This document shows, piece by piece, positions 8,271 to 17,938 of a stretch of DNA of 64,000 nt (position 1 is the stretch's first letter; every line of letters begins with the position of its first letter). Source of the stretch: CAZDRI01 sp964508055. GTDB lineage: Bacteria > Pseudomonadota > Gammaproteobacteria > PS1 > Pseudothioglobaceae. The translations under genes and the position numbers were made by a program. The stretch is from the NCBI GenBank assembly GCA_964508055.1, contig CAZDRI010000006.1, forward strand, positions 7,623 through 71,622. The letters run 5' to 3'. The notes under the pieces are model-generated. The model searched no databases. It worked only from the letters and a program-made list of their open reading frames with translations, and was not told the origin of the DNA.

Positions 8271-10167
8271 AACTTATACCTAATGAGATATTTCTACTAA
8301 AATTAATAGGGTATATAGCATCATCTCGTATCCACAAGCCATTATTTTTTTCAAATAGGTTGTTTACACTTAATAAAAAAGTCATTTTTTTACTGTATTG
8401 ATAAAACAGTGTTACATCAGTGCTTTTATAAGCCTTTTGTTTTTGTTTATCATTATTATCAAAATCTGTTGCGTTGTAAGATTTTGCTATATATTTATGA
8501 CTTATACTACTAAGAATTTTATTATTTGGTTTGTAGCTTAAAGCTATAGTTGTATTATGTTTACCTACCCCTGGTAAATAATTGCCATCAAAATTTATAT
8601 CGTTTTGAGTTTCTTTGGATATTTTTGCTATGGTGTATACATAATTAAGATTTAAATTAATTTTATTATTTAATTTATGCTTATGTTCTAAATCAAATCC
8701 ATATTTATAAGATTTATCTATATTAGTGTTAACATCATTTGAAAAACCAGCGTCATCAAAATAATAAATTTCATTTTTTAATTTTGACTTAAAAATACTA
8801 AGTTTTGTTGAAAAATTACTATCATAATAATTAGCACCTATATTTAATGTCTTTATTTTTGCAGGTTCAATAAAACCATTAAAATTACCACTACCAGTAA
8901 AAAAACGGTCAACATCAGGAGCTTGATAAGCGATATTATAATTAGTGAAAATACTAACATTATCATATATTTTCTTATTAAAACCAATATCATAAGCCTC
9001 TAATTTATGCTTTCCTTTTGTTACACTATTTTGTATATACTCATAGTTCACTTTTTCTTTTCGCCCACCAATAGATATTGAGCTATCAGCAAACTTATAA
9101 CCAATTTCAGCAAATATTGATTTATTATTTTTTTTTGTTGTATAACCATAAGCATCGCGTTCACCTGAAAAGAGCTCAATTCCAGTTATCAAAGAAATTT
9201 TGTGGTTTTTATAATTAAAGATTAAATCTTTAGAATCATAATTATAATCAGCATCACTGTTGCCCCATGATGCTATAGTTTTATATGATTTCTCTTGTTT
9301 TGCATAATTAAAATCTATGCTTAGATTGTTATTCATCTTCTTACTAATAGCAAAATTAAAACCATCAACATCATACTTTTGTTCAGTAAAAATAACTCCA
9401 TTTTTGGCTTGAGCAGGATTTTCATTAAATTGTGCTAAAGTTAAATCATCTGGAAAGTAAACATTCGCACTAGCTCTTGATTTTGAGATTTTCATTTTTG
9501 TTGTTGGGTTAATTATTGCATTTATTTTAAATTCACCATTTTTTTGCTTTGATTTATCACTATTACCATTGCTGTCAGAATCACTAAATCCTGGATGTAG
9601 TTGATTTGAACCATTAAAAGATAAAGAGAATTTGTCATTTTTAAAATTATTAGAAAATGATAGCTTACGCTGACCCTTATCATCTATTACAACATTAATT
9701 GTATTGGAGTTATGCTCTTTAGTATAAATTCTAATAACCCCAGCCATAGCACTATCACCATATATTACTGAACCACTACCTTTTATTATCTCAATCCTTT
9801 CAATATCAATAATATTTATGTTAGATAAAAATTGAGAAGTCATATCAATATTATTGATTTTTTGCTCATCAACTATTATGGCAATATTTTGATAGCCATT
9901 CTCAATGCCAAAGCCACGCATAGATATTTTTTGACTATAAGAATTGCCATAGTTGGGCATAGTTGTAATTGAAGTATGTTGTCTTAAAAAATCATATAGG
10001 TTTTTGCTATTAGATTTTTTAAGTTCTTTTTGAGTATATACTTTTGCAACATGAGTATTTTCATCTATTTTTGTTTTTGAGAATATAGTTATTGGACCTA
10101 ATAAAGCATAAACATCAGTTAATAAAGCTAAACTAGCAATGATAATTATTACTTTTTTGATTTTCAT
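8260..10167 (-). CDS. btuB: TonB-dependent outer-membrane receptor, probably for cobalamin
   Basis: A 635-residue outer-membrane protein: signal segment (about 1-22), plug domain with the familiar blocks ISMRGFG, IAIIVDEQKI, IERIEIIKGSGSVIYGDSA and GVIRIYTK (about 84-150), then a 22-strand barrel region rich in alternating strands, ending in the terminal Phe expected for barrel assembly (ISLGISYDF). It is the first gene of the operon and lies about 100 bases after a cobalamin riboswitch, which argues for B12 rather than an iron chelate. TonB-ExbB-ExbD are not in the window. Confidence 0.88.
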   Translation of the reverse strand: MKIKKVIIIIASLALLTDVYALLGPITIFSKTKIDENTHVAKVYTQKELKKSNSKNLYDFLRQHTSITTMPNYGNSYSQKISMRGFGIENGYQNIAIIVDEQKINNIDMTSQFLSNINIIDIERIEIIKGSGSVIYGDSAMAGVIRIYTKEHNSNTINVVIDDKGQRKLSFSNNFKNDKFSLSFNGSNQLHPGFSDSDSNGNSDKSKQKNGEFKINAIINPTTKMKISKSRASANVYFPDDLTLAQFNENPAQAKNGVIFTEQKYDVDGFNFAISKKMNNNLSIDFNYAKQEKSYKTIASWGNSDADYNYDSKDLIFNYKNHKISLITGIELFSGERDAYGYTTKKNNKSIFAEIGYKFADSSISIGGRKEKVNYEYIQNSVTKGKHKLEAYDIGFNKKIYDNVSIFTNYNIAYQAPDVDRFFTGSGNFNGFIEPAKIKTLNIGANYYDSNFSTKLSIFKSKLKNEIYYFDDAGFSNDVNTNIDKSYKYGFDLEHKHKLNNKINLNLNYVYTIAKISKETQNDINFDGNYLPGVGKHNTTIALSYKPNNKILSSISHKYIAKSYNATDFDNNDKQKQKAYKSTDVTLFYQYSKKMTFLLSVNNLFEKNNGLWIRDDAIYPINFSRNISLGISYDF

Positions 10168-10193
10168 ATTTGATAAGTAAAATCAATGAAGGT

Positions 10194-10212
10194 GTGTAGA
10201 GACTTTCTACAC
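10194..10212 (-). promoter_or_regulatory. Hairpin in the btuB leader
   Basis: A perfect 7-bp stem (GTGTAGA with TCTACAC, 5-base loop) lies about 27 bases before the receptor start codon, between riboswitch and gene. No strong T-run follows, so it is more likely part of a translation-level expression platform than a terminator. A second imperfect stem (10240-10253 with 10260-10272) sits between it and the aptamer. Confidence 0.45.
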
Positions 10213-10279
10213 TTTATCTACCCTTCGTAGTTAAAGTATAAAGTTTATATGCTAAAGCCAGCATAAAACTTTCTTCATT

Positions 10280-10385
10280 TTCTAAGTGTGTATCGGACTT
10301 AAAGTTATTAAACTTATCACCGTTGCGAGGGCAGCGTAGGACTAATTATGTTTTTTAAGTTCACCTACTTCCACAATCTTAAAAA
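10280..10385 (-). promoter_or_regulatory. Cobalamin riboswitch controlling the B12 uptake operon
   Basis: On the minus strand the leader contains, in order, a GGAAGTAGGTGAA block, TAGTCC, the conserved GCTGCCCTCGCAACGGTGA and, after a short variable stem, AAGTCCGATACAC. The central block is the classic core of cobalamin aptamers (the TGCCCYCGCAAC region), and the last matches the B12-box position. The segment lies about 110 bases before the TonB receptor. Established behaviour of this RNA class is repression of uptake genes when B12 is plentiful. The short segment between core and last block suggests a compact aptamer subtype. Confidence 0.88.
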
Positions 10386-10468
10386 AGCAATTATTCTACA
10401 TAAGATTTAAATTTAACTATAACTATTTTGGTAAAATTTATAAACTTTCATTATTTGATTTTTCTCTA

Positions 10469-11548
10469 ATGCTAAGAGCTTACAATTTCAGTGCTGGTCC
10501 ATCAGCTTTGCCTACAGAGGTTTTAACTGAGGTGCAAGAGGAATTATTAGATTTCAAAGCTAATAAAACCTCAGTAATGGAAATATCGCATAGAGGTGAT
10601 ATTTTTATGGAGTTAGCTACAGCTGCTGAAAAAGATTTAAGAGATATTTTAGCTATCCCTAATAATTATAAAGTGCTGTTTTTACAAGGCGGTGCCTCCA
10701 GTCAATTTGCTATGGTGCCAATAAATTTATTAAGAGGTAGACAAACTGCAAATTATGTCAATACTGGACACTGGTCTAAAAAAGCAATTGCAGAAGCAGA
10801 AAGATTTTGTGAAGTAAACATTGCCTCAGATAGTATAAGTAATGGTTATACTGATATAGCTGATTTTGATAAATGGATAATTGATGAAAATGCAGCTTAT
10901 TTACACTACACACCTAATGAAACCCTCTCTGGTTTAGAGTTTGATTATATACCAGAAGTGGAAATGCCCTTAGCTGCTGATATGTCATCTACTATCTTAT
11001 CAAGACCTATTGATGTAGCAAAATTTGGGGTGATTTATGCAGGGTCTCAAAAAAATATCGCTCCAGCAGGGCTTACAATTGTAATAGTAAGAGATGATTT
11101 AATAGGCAGACCTATCAAAGGGCAACCTACTCTATTTAATTATAAGATTCATGCAGATAATAACTCTATGTATAATACTCCTCCTACATTTGCTTGGTAT
11201 GTGGCAGGCAAAGTATTTAAATGGATTAAGAAAAAAGGCGGGCTTGAATCTTTAGCAAAAGCAAATAAAGCTAAAGCAATGAAGCTATATAACGCAATTG
11301 ATAATTCAGCTTTTTATCATAATAATGTTAATCATAAATATCGCTCTTGGATGAATATTTCATTTGTATTAGCTAATGAGAGTTTAAATGAACTTTTTTT
11401 ACAAAAAGCTATTAATAGAAATTTACTATATTTAAAAGGACACAAAGCAGTAGGTGGTATGAGGGCTAGTATTTATAATGCTATGGACGAAAAAGGCATA
11501 GATGCTTTAGTAGATTTTATGAAAGATTTTGAAAAAGAAAATACTTGA
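10469..11548 (+). CDS. serC: Phosphoserine aminotransferase
   Basis: A 359-residue PLP enzyme converting 3-phosphohydroxypyruvate plus glutamate to phosphoserine (serine pathway; also a step in PLP synthesis in gammaproteobacteria). Family blocks start at once: YNFSAGPSALP (5-15), then ISHRG, LFLQGGAS near the phosphate-binding site, and the lysine that forms the Schiff base in AGSQKNIAPAG (about 190-200). The C-terminus has GGMRASIYNAM. It opens a plus-strand run serC-pheA-hisC separated by 20 and 10 bases, an arrangement familiar from gammaproteobacteria. Confidence 0.96.
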   Translation: MLRAYNFSAGPSALPTEVLTEVQEELLDFKANKTSVMEISHRGDIFMELATAAEKDLRDILAIPNNYKVLFLQGGASSQFAMVPINLLRGRQTANYVNTGHWSKKAIAEAERFCEVNIASDSISNGYTDIADFDKWIIDENAAYLHYTPNETLSGLEFDYIPEVEMPLAADMSSTILSRPIDVAKFGVIYAGSQKNIAPAGLTIVIVRDDLIGRPIKGQPTLFNYKIHADNNSMYNTPPTFAWYVAGKVFKWIKKKGGLESLAKANKAKAMKLYNAIDNSAFYHNNVNHKYRSWMNISFVLANESLNELFLQKAINRNLLYLKGHKAVGGMRASIYNAMDEKGIDALVDFMKDFEKENT

Positions 11549-11568
11549 GCAGTTTGGAGCTCCCTTAA

Positions 11569-12657
11569 ATGACAAAAAACACATTAGAGCAATTAAGAAA
11601 AGAAGTTGACTTAATAGATATAGAATTACAAGAATTAATTTCAAAAAGAGCAAAAATTGCTAAAAAAATAGCAGAAGTAAAAAAAAATACCGATGTTAAA
11701 AAATCAAATTTCTATCGTCCAGAGCGCGAAATTGAAGTCTTAAGAAGAGTAAAGCAAAGGAATCAATTAGACAAGGTTTTAAAAGATGGAGTAATTACTC
11801 ATATTTTTAGAGAAATAATGTCAGCGTGTTTAGCTTTAGAGCAGCCTTTAAATATCGCATATCTTGGGCCAGAAGGAACTTTCACCCAACAAGCAGCATT
11901 AAAGCACTTTGGCAGTAGTGTTAAAACTATTGATTGTGCTACTGTAGAAGATATATTTTATCAAGTAGAAAAAAACAATTCTGATTACGGAGTAGTGCCA
12001 GTTGAAAACTCATCTAATGGAGTTGTAGGTATTACAATTGACATGCTTTATGCCCTTAATTTAAAGGTATGTGGTGAAGTTGAAGTTGAGGTGCATCATC
12101 AATTAATGACTAAAAATATCAATCAGGAAATAAAATACATTTATGCTCACCAACAAGCTTTTGACCAATGCCGTAGATGGCTTAATAATCATTATCCTAA
12201 TGCAATTTTAAAAGCTGTTAATAGTAATGCCTTAGCAGCAAGAATGGTAATGGATGAAGAAAATAGTGCAGCCATTGCTTCAGAATTTGCCCTTAGTTTA
12301 TATGATTTAGAATTACTCCATAAGAATATTGAAGATAAAGTAGGGAATAGCACAAGGTTTTTAATTATTGGTAAAGAATATATTAAAAGAACTCATAATG
12401 ATAAAACATCGTTATTAGTAGTTGCTAAACATGAAGCTGGGGCACTGTTTAGTATTATTGCACCTTTTAAAGAAGCAAATATAAATATTCTCCAATTAGC
12501 AAGACACCCAATTCCTGGAGTTAAGTGGGAATATTTGTTTTTTGTAGATATAAAAGGGCATAAAGATGATAAAGAAGTTGCAAAAGCCCTACAAAAAGTA
12601 ACTAAAAAAGCATCAAAGTTAAAAATATTAGGCTCTTATGCAGTATCTGAATTATAA
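11569..12657 (+). CDS. pheA: Bifunctional chorismate mutase/prephenate dehydratase
   Basis: A 362-residue P-protein that makes phenylpyruvate from chorismate. It has an AroQ-type mutase helix bundle (about 1-90), a prephenate dehydratase domain (95-272) with GPEGTFTQQA, VPVENSSNGVV and the catalytic STRF motif (261-264), and a C-terminal ACT domain (280-362). GGAG stands about ten bases before the ATG. In the ACT domain the usual phenylalanine-contacting ESRP motif reads ARHP (311-314) and the GAL segment is present at 291-293. Altered feedback inhibition is therefore possible. Confidence 0.95.
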   Translation: MTKNTLEQLRKEVDLIDIELQELISKRAKIAKKIAEVKKNTDVKKSNFYRPEREIEVLRRVKQRNQLDKVLKDGVITHIFREIMSACLALEQPLNIAYLGPEGTFTQQAALKHFGSSVKTIDCATVEDIFYQVEKNNSDYGVVPVENSSNGVVGITIDMLYALNLKVCGEVEVEVHHQLMTKNINQEIKYIYAHQQAFDQCRRWLNNHYPNAILKAVNSNALAARMVMDEENSAAIASEFALSLYDLELLHKNIEDKVGNSTRFLIIGKEYIKRTHNDKTSLLVVAKHEAGALFSIIAPFKEANINILQLARHPIPGVKWEYLFFVDIKGHKDDKEVAKALQKVTKKASKLKILGSYAVSEL

Positions 12658-12667
12658 ATTGTGAATT

Positions 12668-13756
12668 ATGAGAATATGTGAGAATTTAAATAATATAACT
12701 CCATATAAAGCAGGAAAGCCAATAGAGGAATTAGAAAGGGAATTAGGATTAAAAAAAATAATCAAACTTGCATCTAATGAAAACCCTCTTGGAGTAAGTG
12801 AAAAAGCAAAAAAAGCTATAAAAAACTCCCTTAATAATATTAACCGTTATCCTGATAGTTTTGGTTTTGAATTAAAGAAAGCCTTAGCAGCCAATCTTAA
12901 AGTAAAAATTGATAATATCACTATAGCTAATGGCTCTAATGAGGTTTTGGAGTTAATAGCTAGAGCTTTTGTATGCAGTAAATTAGATGAAGTTATATTT
13001 TCAGAATATGCTTTTGTAGTTTATTCATTAGTGACTAAAGCCATAGGAGCTAAAGAAGTAATAATCAAAAGCAATAATTATGCTCATGATTTGATGGCGA
13101 TGTTAGATGCTGTAAATGATAATACTAAAATTATATTTATTGCTAATCCTAATAATCCTACTGGCACATTTATAGAAGATGGGGATATTTTGAATTTTCT
13201 AATAAAAGTCCCTAAAGATGTAATTGTAGTAATTGACCAAGCTTATTTTGAATATACTGATTCTAAAATAACCGCTAATTATATTGATAAATTTGAAAAC
13301 TTAATATTAACAAGGACTTTTTCTAAAGCATATGGTTTAGCAGGGCTAAGAGTTGGATATGCAATTGCATCTAATAAAATAACAGATTATTTAAACCGTA
13401 TCCGTGAGCCTTTTAATGTAAATTCAATTGCCCAGATAGCAGCAATAAATACTTTAGCTGATAAAGGTTTCTTAAAAAAAAGCATAAAAATAAATGCCTT
13501 AGGTTTAAAGCAATTATCTCAAGGATTTGATGATTTAGGTCTTTTCTATATAGCTTCAAAAGCAAACTTTATTAGTGTTAAGGTTGATAGTGCTATGGAT
13601 GTTTTTAATAAGCTTCTTAAAAAAGGTGTTATTGTAAGACCAGTTGAAATGAAAAATTTTCTAAGGATTTCAGTAGGCACAGCAGATGAAAATGACTACT
13701 TTTTAACAAAACTTAAAGAAGTTTTACTAAAAAATAATCATACTTATTCAGGCTAG
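12668..13756 (+). CDS. hisC: Histidinol-phosphate (or aromatic) aminotransferase
   Basis: A 362-residue class I/II PLP aminotransferase. Seen are KLASNENPLG (about 34-43), the cofactor-contacting FIANPNNPTGT (about 157-167), and the lysine region TRTFSKAYGLAGLRVGY (about 217-233). The HisC family assignment is firm. In this neighbourhood such a copy often acts as an aromatic-acid aminotransferase, finishing phenylalanine or tyrosine from the PheA product, so its main substrate could be either. It ends the serC-pheA-hisC run and converges on the dsbC-like gene one base later. Confidence 0.9.
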   Translation: MRICENLNNITPYKAGKPIEELERELGLKKIIKLASNENPLGVSEKAKKAIKNSLNNINRYPDSFGFELKKALAANLKVKIDNITIANGSNEVLELIARAFVCSKLDEVIFSEYAFVVYSLVTKAIGAKEVIIKSNNYAHDLMAMLDAVNDNTKIIFIANPNNPTGTFIEDGDILNFLIKVPKDVIVVIDQAYFEYTDSKITANYIDKFENLILTRTFSKAYGLAGLRVGYAIASNKITDYLNRIREPFNVNSIAQIAAINTLADKGFLKKSIKINALGLKQLSQGFDDLGLFYIASKANFISVKVDSAMDVFNKLLKKGVIVRPVEMKNFLRISVGTADENDYFLTKLKEVLLKNNHTYSG

Positions 13757-13757
13757 A

Positions 13758-14462
13758 TTAATTAAGTGCCTTTTTAATTTCAGCAAGTAAATTCTTAGGA
13801 GGTAAATAGCCTGGAATATTAACACCATTAGCCAAAAACATTGAAGGAGTCCCGGTAACGCCTAACTTATGAACTAAAGACATATGCTGTTCAACAGGAT
13901 TTTTACATATATTATATTCTACCTTTAACCCACTTTTAGATGCTGTCATTGCTGCTTTTTTATCCTTTGCACACCACACTGAAACAGTTTTATCATATGA
14001 ATCAGATCCTACCCCTGCACGAGGAAATGCCAAATATTTAACAGTAATACCCAAATCATTCATTTCTTGCATACCCATATGTAATTTTCTGCAATATGGA
14101 CAATCAATATCAGTAAATATATCTACTGCGTATTTTTCATTTTTTGCTTTAAAAATTATTTTATATTCATCTTTAATTGTTTGTAATATTTTTAAGTTAG
14201 TTTTAGTTTTCCTATTCTTTGTTATATTTATTTTATTATTTAAGTCATATATATCTCCTTGAATAAAATACTTACCATCACTAGATACATACATAATTCT
14301 TGAATTAATCATCACTTCATACAGCCCGTCAATTGGTGTTTTGTTTATGTTTTCACTTGATATATTTGGTAAAAATGACTTTAGACTATTAATAATTTCT
14401 TTTTCTGCTGCAAAACTATTTATAGTAAATAAAATTATAAAAATAGGGATTATTCTATTCAT
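13758..14462 (-). CDS. dsbC: DsbC-like periplasmic disulfide isomerase
   Basis: A 234-residue secreted thioredoxin-fold protein. A short hydrophobic signal (about 1-18, ending near NSFAAE) leads to an N-terminal dimerisation region (about 20-90) and a thioredoxin domain with active site CPYC in DIDCPYCRKLH (about 118-128) and the cis-proline loop GVTGTPSMF (about 204-212). DsbC-type enzymes reshuffle wrong disulfides in the periplasm and are kept reduced by DsbD, not seen here. The gene stands alone, convergent with hisC and divergent from pepA. Confidence 0.9.
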   Translation of the reverse strand: MNRIIPIFIILFTINSFAAEKEIINSLKSFLPNISSENINKTPIDGLYEVMINSRIMYVSSDGKYFIQGDIYDLNNKINITKNRKTKTNLKILQTIKDEYKIIFKAKNEKYAVDIFTDIDCPYCRKLHMGMQEMNDLGITVKYLAFPRAGVGSDSYDKTVSVWCAKDKKAAMTASKSGLKVEYNICKNPVEQHMSLVHKLGVTGTPSMFLANGVNIPGYLPPKNLLAEIKKALN

Positions 14463-14548
14463 TTTGTTTATATTAAATAATAAAAATTTTAATTTTACAT
14501 TACATAATGTATAGAATATCTAATTTTAAATTTTAAAGAAATATAGCT

Positions 14549-15994
14549 ATGAAATTTTTATCTTCAAAAGAGTCCATCAATAACATTGAAACAGAATGTA
14601 TTGTATTAACTATCTTTCAAAAACAAAGCACGAATATTAAACTTATTGATGAAATTTTAAAATTAGGTGATTTCAAAGCTAAAATTGGGCAAACACTGCT
14701 TTTATATCCAAATAAGAATGATAATTTTAAAGCTAAAAAAATACTACTTTTGGGTTGTGGCACAAAAAAAGACTTAAATGAAAGAATTTTTAAAGAAATT
14801 TTATTATCTTTAACCGCATTTCTAAAAAGTAGTAATATAAAAAAAATAGCTATTGATGAAGTAGATTTTACAAATAAAACTAAAGAATGGATTTATAAAT
14901 TTAGCACATTAATTATTAAAAACAGTCGCTATGTTGTAAATAAAATTTTCAAAAAAGAAGGCAAAAGCAATAAAAACACATTAAAAGAAGTAATATTTAA
15001 GTCTAATATTAATATTGATAAATTTATCAAACAAGGCGAGGCTATAGCTGATGGCATGGCTTTAGCAAGAAATTTAAGCGACTTACCTGCAAATATTTGC
15101 ACCCCGTCTTATCTGGCTAATGCCGCTGAAGAATTAGCTAAAAAACATAAAATAAATTGTGAAATATTATCTGAAGATAAAATGCAAGAATTAGGCATGA
15201 ATACTTTATTAACTGTAGCAAAAGGTTCTACAGAACCTGCAAAATTAATTGCTATGGAATATATGAAAGGTGGTGAAGAAAAACCTATTGTTTTAGTAGG
15301 GAAAGGTGTTACTTTTGATAGTGGAGGTATATCTTTAAAGCCTGGTTCATCAATGGATGAGATGAAATTTGACATGTGTGGAGCTGCAAGCTTATTTGGA
15401 GTTATTGAAGCTATAGCATCATTAAATATAGCTATTAATCTGATTGCACTTATTCCAGCTGTTGAAAATATGCCTTCACATAGGTCAGCAAAACCAGGAG
15501 ATGTAGTAAAAAGTCTATCAGGTAAAACAATTGAAATATTAAACACTGATGCTGAAGGTAGATTAATATTGTGTGATACTTTAAGTTATTGTAAAAAATA
15601 TAATCCAAAAATCGTCATTGATGTAGCAACTCTTACAGGTGCAGTAATAATAGCCTTAGGGAAAAATTTAACAGGACTAATAGCTAACAACCAAAATTTA
15701 GCTGACGATTTATTAGAAGCAGGAAATGAAGTTTTAGATTTTGCCTGGCAATTACCATTAGTTGAAGAATATAATGAATTACTGAATAGTAATTTTGCTG
15801 ATTTAGCTAATATTGCTAGTTCTAGTGGAGCGGGGACTATTACCGCTGCATGCTTTTTAGCACAGTTTACAAAAAAATATAAGTGGGCTCATTTGGATAT
15901 TGCAGGCACTGCTTGGACTGGCGGAGAAGCAAAAGGGGCTACAGGTAGACCTGTCCCCCTATTAGTACAATATATATTAAATCAAATAAATTAA
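14549..15994 (+). CDS. pepA: Leucyl aminopeptidase (M17)
   Basis: A 481-residue cytosolic two-metal aminopeptidase. The N-terminal part (1-160) is the variable M17 domain. The catalytic domain shows GKGVTFDSGGISLKPG (about 251-266) with metal-binding residues, the hallmark NTDAEGRLIL (about 332-341) and VDVATLTGA-type block IDVATLTGA. Family length is normal. In E. coli PepA also binds DNA in plasmid dimer resolution and carAB control; whether that applies here is unknown. Its last 4 bases overlap the end of the convergent DUF302 gene. Confidence 0.95.
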   Translation: MKFLSSKESINNIETECIVLTIFQKQSTNIKLIDEILKLGDFKAKIGQTLLLYPNKNDNFKAKKILLLGCGTKKDLNERIFKEILLSLTAFLKSSNIKKIAIDEVDFTNKTKEWIYKFSTLIIKNSRYVVNKIFKKEGKSNKNTLKEVIFKSNINIDKFIKQGEAIADGMALARNLSDLPANICTPSYLANAAEELAKKHKINCEILSEDKMQELGMNTLLTVAKGSTEPAKLIAMEYMKGGEEKPIVLVGKGVTFDSGGISLKPGSSMDEMKFDMCGAASLFGVIEAIASLNIAINLIALIPAVENMPSHRSAKPGDVVKSLSGKTIEILNTDAEGRLILCDTLSYCKKYNPKIVIDVATLTGAVIIALGKNLTGLIANNQNLADDLLEAGNEVLDFAWQLPLVEEYNELLNSNFADLANIASSSGAGTITAACFLAQFTKKYKWAHLDIAGTAWTGGEAKGATGRPVPLLVQYILNQIN

Positions 15995-16584
15995 AATTCG
16001 CCTATAGCTGCATCGTCCATTATTCTATATATTGTTTCTTGGACTCTTAATGCTTTTTTATGCAACTCAGGAGGTAGAGGTTTGCCGCCATAAATCATCA
16101 TATCCATATCTAAGGTATATAACCATCTTTTACCTTGCATATCTTCTATCAAAGATATACGACATGGTAAATATGCTGAAAAAGAGTCAGAATAATTAAC
16201 CATATCCATAGCTGTTCTTGGCGAGCAATATTGGTAAATTTTTAAAAACCTTTGTTTTTTATCCGTTTGTAATTCTACCATTTCAGATAAAGGTAATTTA
16301 CCGACATCTCTGATATTTAATTCTGTTGAAATATTATCCATTGCTTCTTCAACATCTTCATTTGAAATATCATCAGCAACAGGAACTTTTCTAATACTTG
16401 TCTGGGTTATATCACCTGTTTCTAAAAGTTTAGTGATAAGATTTAAGTAAACAGATGGGGCTTTTGGGTGAAGTTTAGGAGCAAAAATAATTTTAGTTAA
16501 TAAACCATAATTTAATTGTAAATAAATTAATAATGTAAAAGTTAAAACTCCTAAAATGATAAAAAAAGATTTTAGTATTTTCAT
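15991..16584 (-). CDS. DUF302-family membrane-anchored protein
   Basis: A 197-residue protein with one N-terminal hydrophobic anchor (about 4-24) and a DUF302-like domain. The C-terminal half carries the recognisable pattern YSDSFSAYLPCRISLIED, then GKRWLYTLDMDMMIYGGKPLP. No catalytic role is established for the family. I start it at the MKILKSFF methionine: a TATAAT-like sequence spans the upstream alternative start at 16611, so it is more likely the -10 of its promoter. It is divergent from dnaA with about 58 bases between starts. Confidence 0.75.
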   Translation of the reverse strand: MKILKSFFIILGVLTFTLLIYLQLNYGLLTKIIFAPKLHPKAPSVYLNLITKLLETGDITQTSIRKVPVADDISNEDVEEAMDNISTELNIRDVGKLPLSEMVELQTDKKQRFLKIYQYCSPRTAMDMVNYSDSFSAYLPCRISLIEDMQGKRWLYTLDMDMMIYGGKPLPPELHKKALRVQETIYRIMDDAAIGEF

Positions 16585-16642
16585 AGTAAATATATAAGAT
16601 AAAATCTGCATTATAACATTTTTATTTTAATTTAACTCTAAC

Positions 16643-17938
16643 ATGTCTAACATATGGAATGAATGCTTAAAAAACTTAGAAGATAGATTAACTTTGCAGC
16701 AGTTTTCTATATGGGTTAGTCCAATTGAAGCTAATGAAACTAAAAGTAAACTTATACTAACTGTTCCTAATCAAAACTCATTAAATTGGGTAAGAAAAAA
16801 CATATATAAAAACATAATAGAATTAGCAAAAGAAATTAATAATAAAATAAATGTAGAGATAAAATTAAAAAATTCAGCAGATAGCAAAATAAGAAATAAA
16901 TTTTCTACATCTTTATCAAAAGAGTTTAGTTTTGAAAATTTGGTAGTAGGAGACGCTAATCAAATAGCATGTATGTCCGCTAAACAAATAGCTGGTAATT
17001 TAAAAAAATCAGTATACAACCCTTTTATTATTTATGGTGCTTCTGGATTAGGTAAAACTCACTTATTGCAAGCAATGGGTTGGTATGCTAGAAAAAAAAA
17101 TGAAAAAGTCAGAATAATTTATACTTCACTAATAGACTTTGTAAAAAATCTCACTATAAGTTTACGTCATGAAAGGATTGAACAAACTAAACTATATTAT
17201 CAATCAGCTGATTTACTCTTAATTGATGATATTCATATGATTGCAGGTAAAGAAAAATCACAAGAAGAGTTTTTCCACATATTTAATTTTTTATTTAGCA
17301 CAAAAAAACAAATAGTTTTAACTTGTGACCAGCCTCTTAAAAATATAAAAGGTTTAGAAGAAAGATTAAAATCAAGATTCTCTTCTGGGCTGGTGCTTCA
17401 ATTAACACCTCCAGAATTAGAGATGAGAGCAGCAATACTTTTAAAAAAAGCACAACTTATGAATTTTCATATAAGTGAAGATATTGCCTTATTCATTGCT
17501 TACCACTTCAAATCAAATGTAAGAGAATTAGAAGGAGCTCTAATAAAATTAAAAGCATATAGTGACTTCACACATACAGATTATTCTTTAATAGATGAAA
17601 GTTTTGTAAATAAAGCATTAGCAGATATCTTAGTAATTCAAAAAATCAATATAAATATAGATGAAATACAAAAAGCTGTTTGTAATTATTATGGAATAAG
17701 TATATCAAACCTAATATCAACCAAAAGAACTAAACACACCACCTTCCCAAGACAAATAGCTATTTATCTTACAAAAGAATTAACAAATTTAAGTCTTCCA
17801 GAAATAGGTAAAAATTTTGGAAACAGACACCATACAACCATATTACATGCTTGTAAAAAGATAAATGAATTATTAGAAAAAAATGAAACTACTATAAAAG
17901 ATTATAAAAATATAAAAATGAAACTCAATGTTACCTAA
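16643..17938 (+). CDS. dnaA: Chromosomal replication initiator DnaA
   Basis: A 431-residue AAA+ protein that opens oriC. Domain I (about 1-75) contains the usual WVSPIEA segment. The linker is very short. Domain III carries Walker A GASGLGKTH (about 133-141) and Walker B LLLIDDIH (about 191-198). Domain IV (about 335-431) ends with the DNA-binding signature around FGNRHHTTILHA. Length is at the short end for gammaproteobacteria because domain II is nearly missing. dnaN and recF do not follow, and I see no cluster of DnaA boxes nearby, so this need not be the origin region. Confidence 0.96.
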   Translation: MSNIWNECLKNLEDRLTLQQFSIWVSPIEANETKSKLILTVPNQNSLNWVRKNIYKNIIELAKEINNKINVEIKLKNSADSKIRNKFSTSLSKEFSFENLVVGDANQIACMSAKQIAGNLKKSVYNPFIIYGASGLGKTHLLQAMGWYARKKNEKVRIIYTSLIDFVKNLTISLRHERIEQTKLYYQSADLLLIDDIHMIAGKEKSQEEFFHIFNFLFSTKKQIVLTCDQPLKNIKGLEERLKSRFSSGLVLQLTPPELEMRAAILLKKAQLMNFHISEDIALFIAYHFKSNVRELEGALIKLKAYSDFTHTDYSLIDESFVNKALADILVIQKININIDEIQKAVCNYYGISISNLISTKRTKHTTFPRQIAIYLTKELTNLSLPEIGKNFGNRHHTTILHACKKINELLEKNETTIKDYKNIKMKLNVT

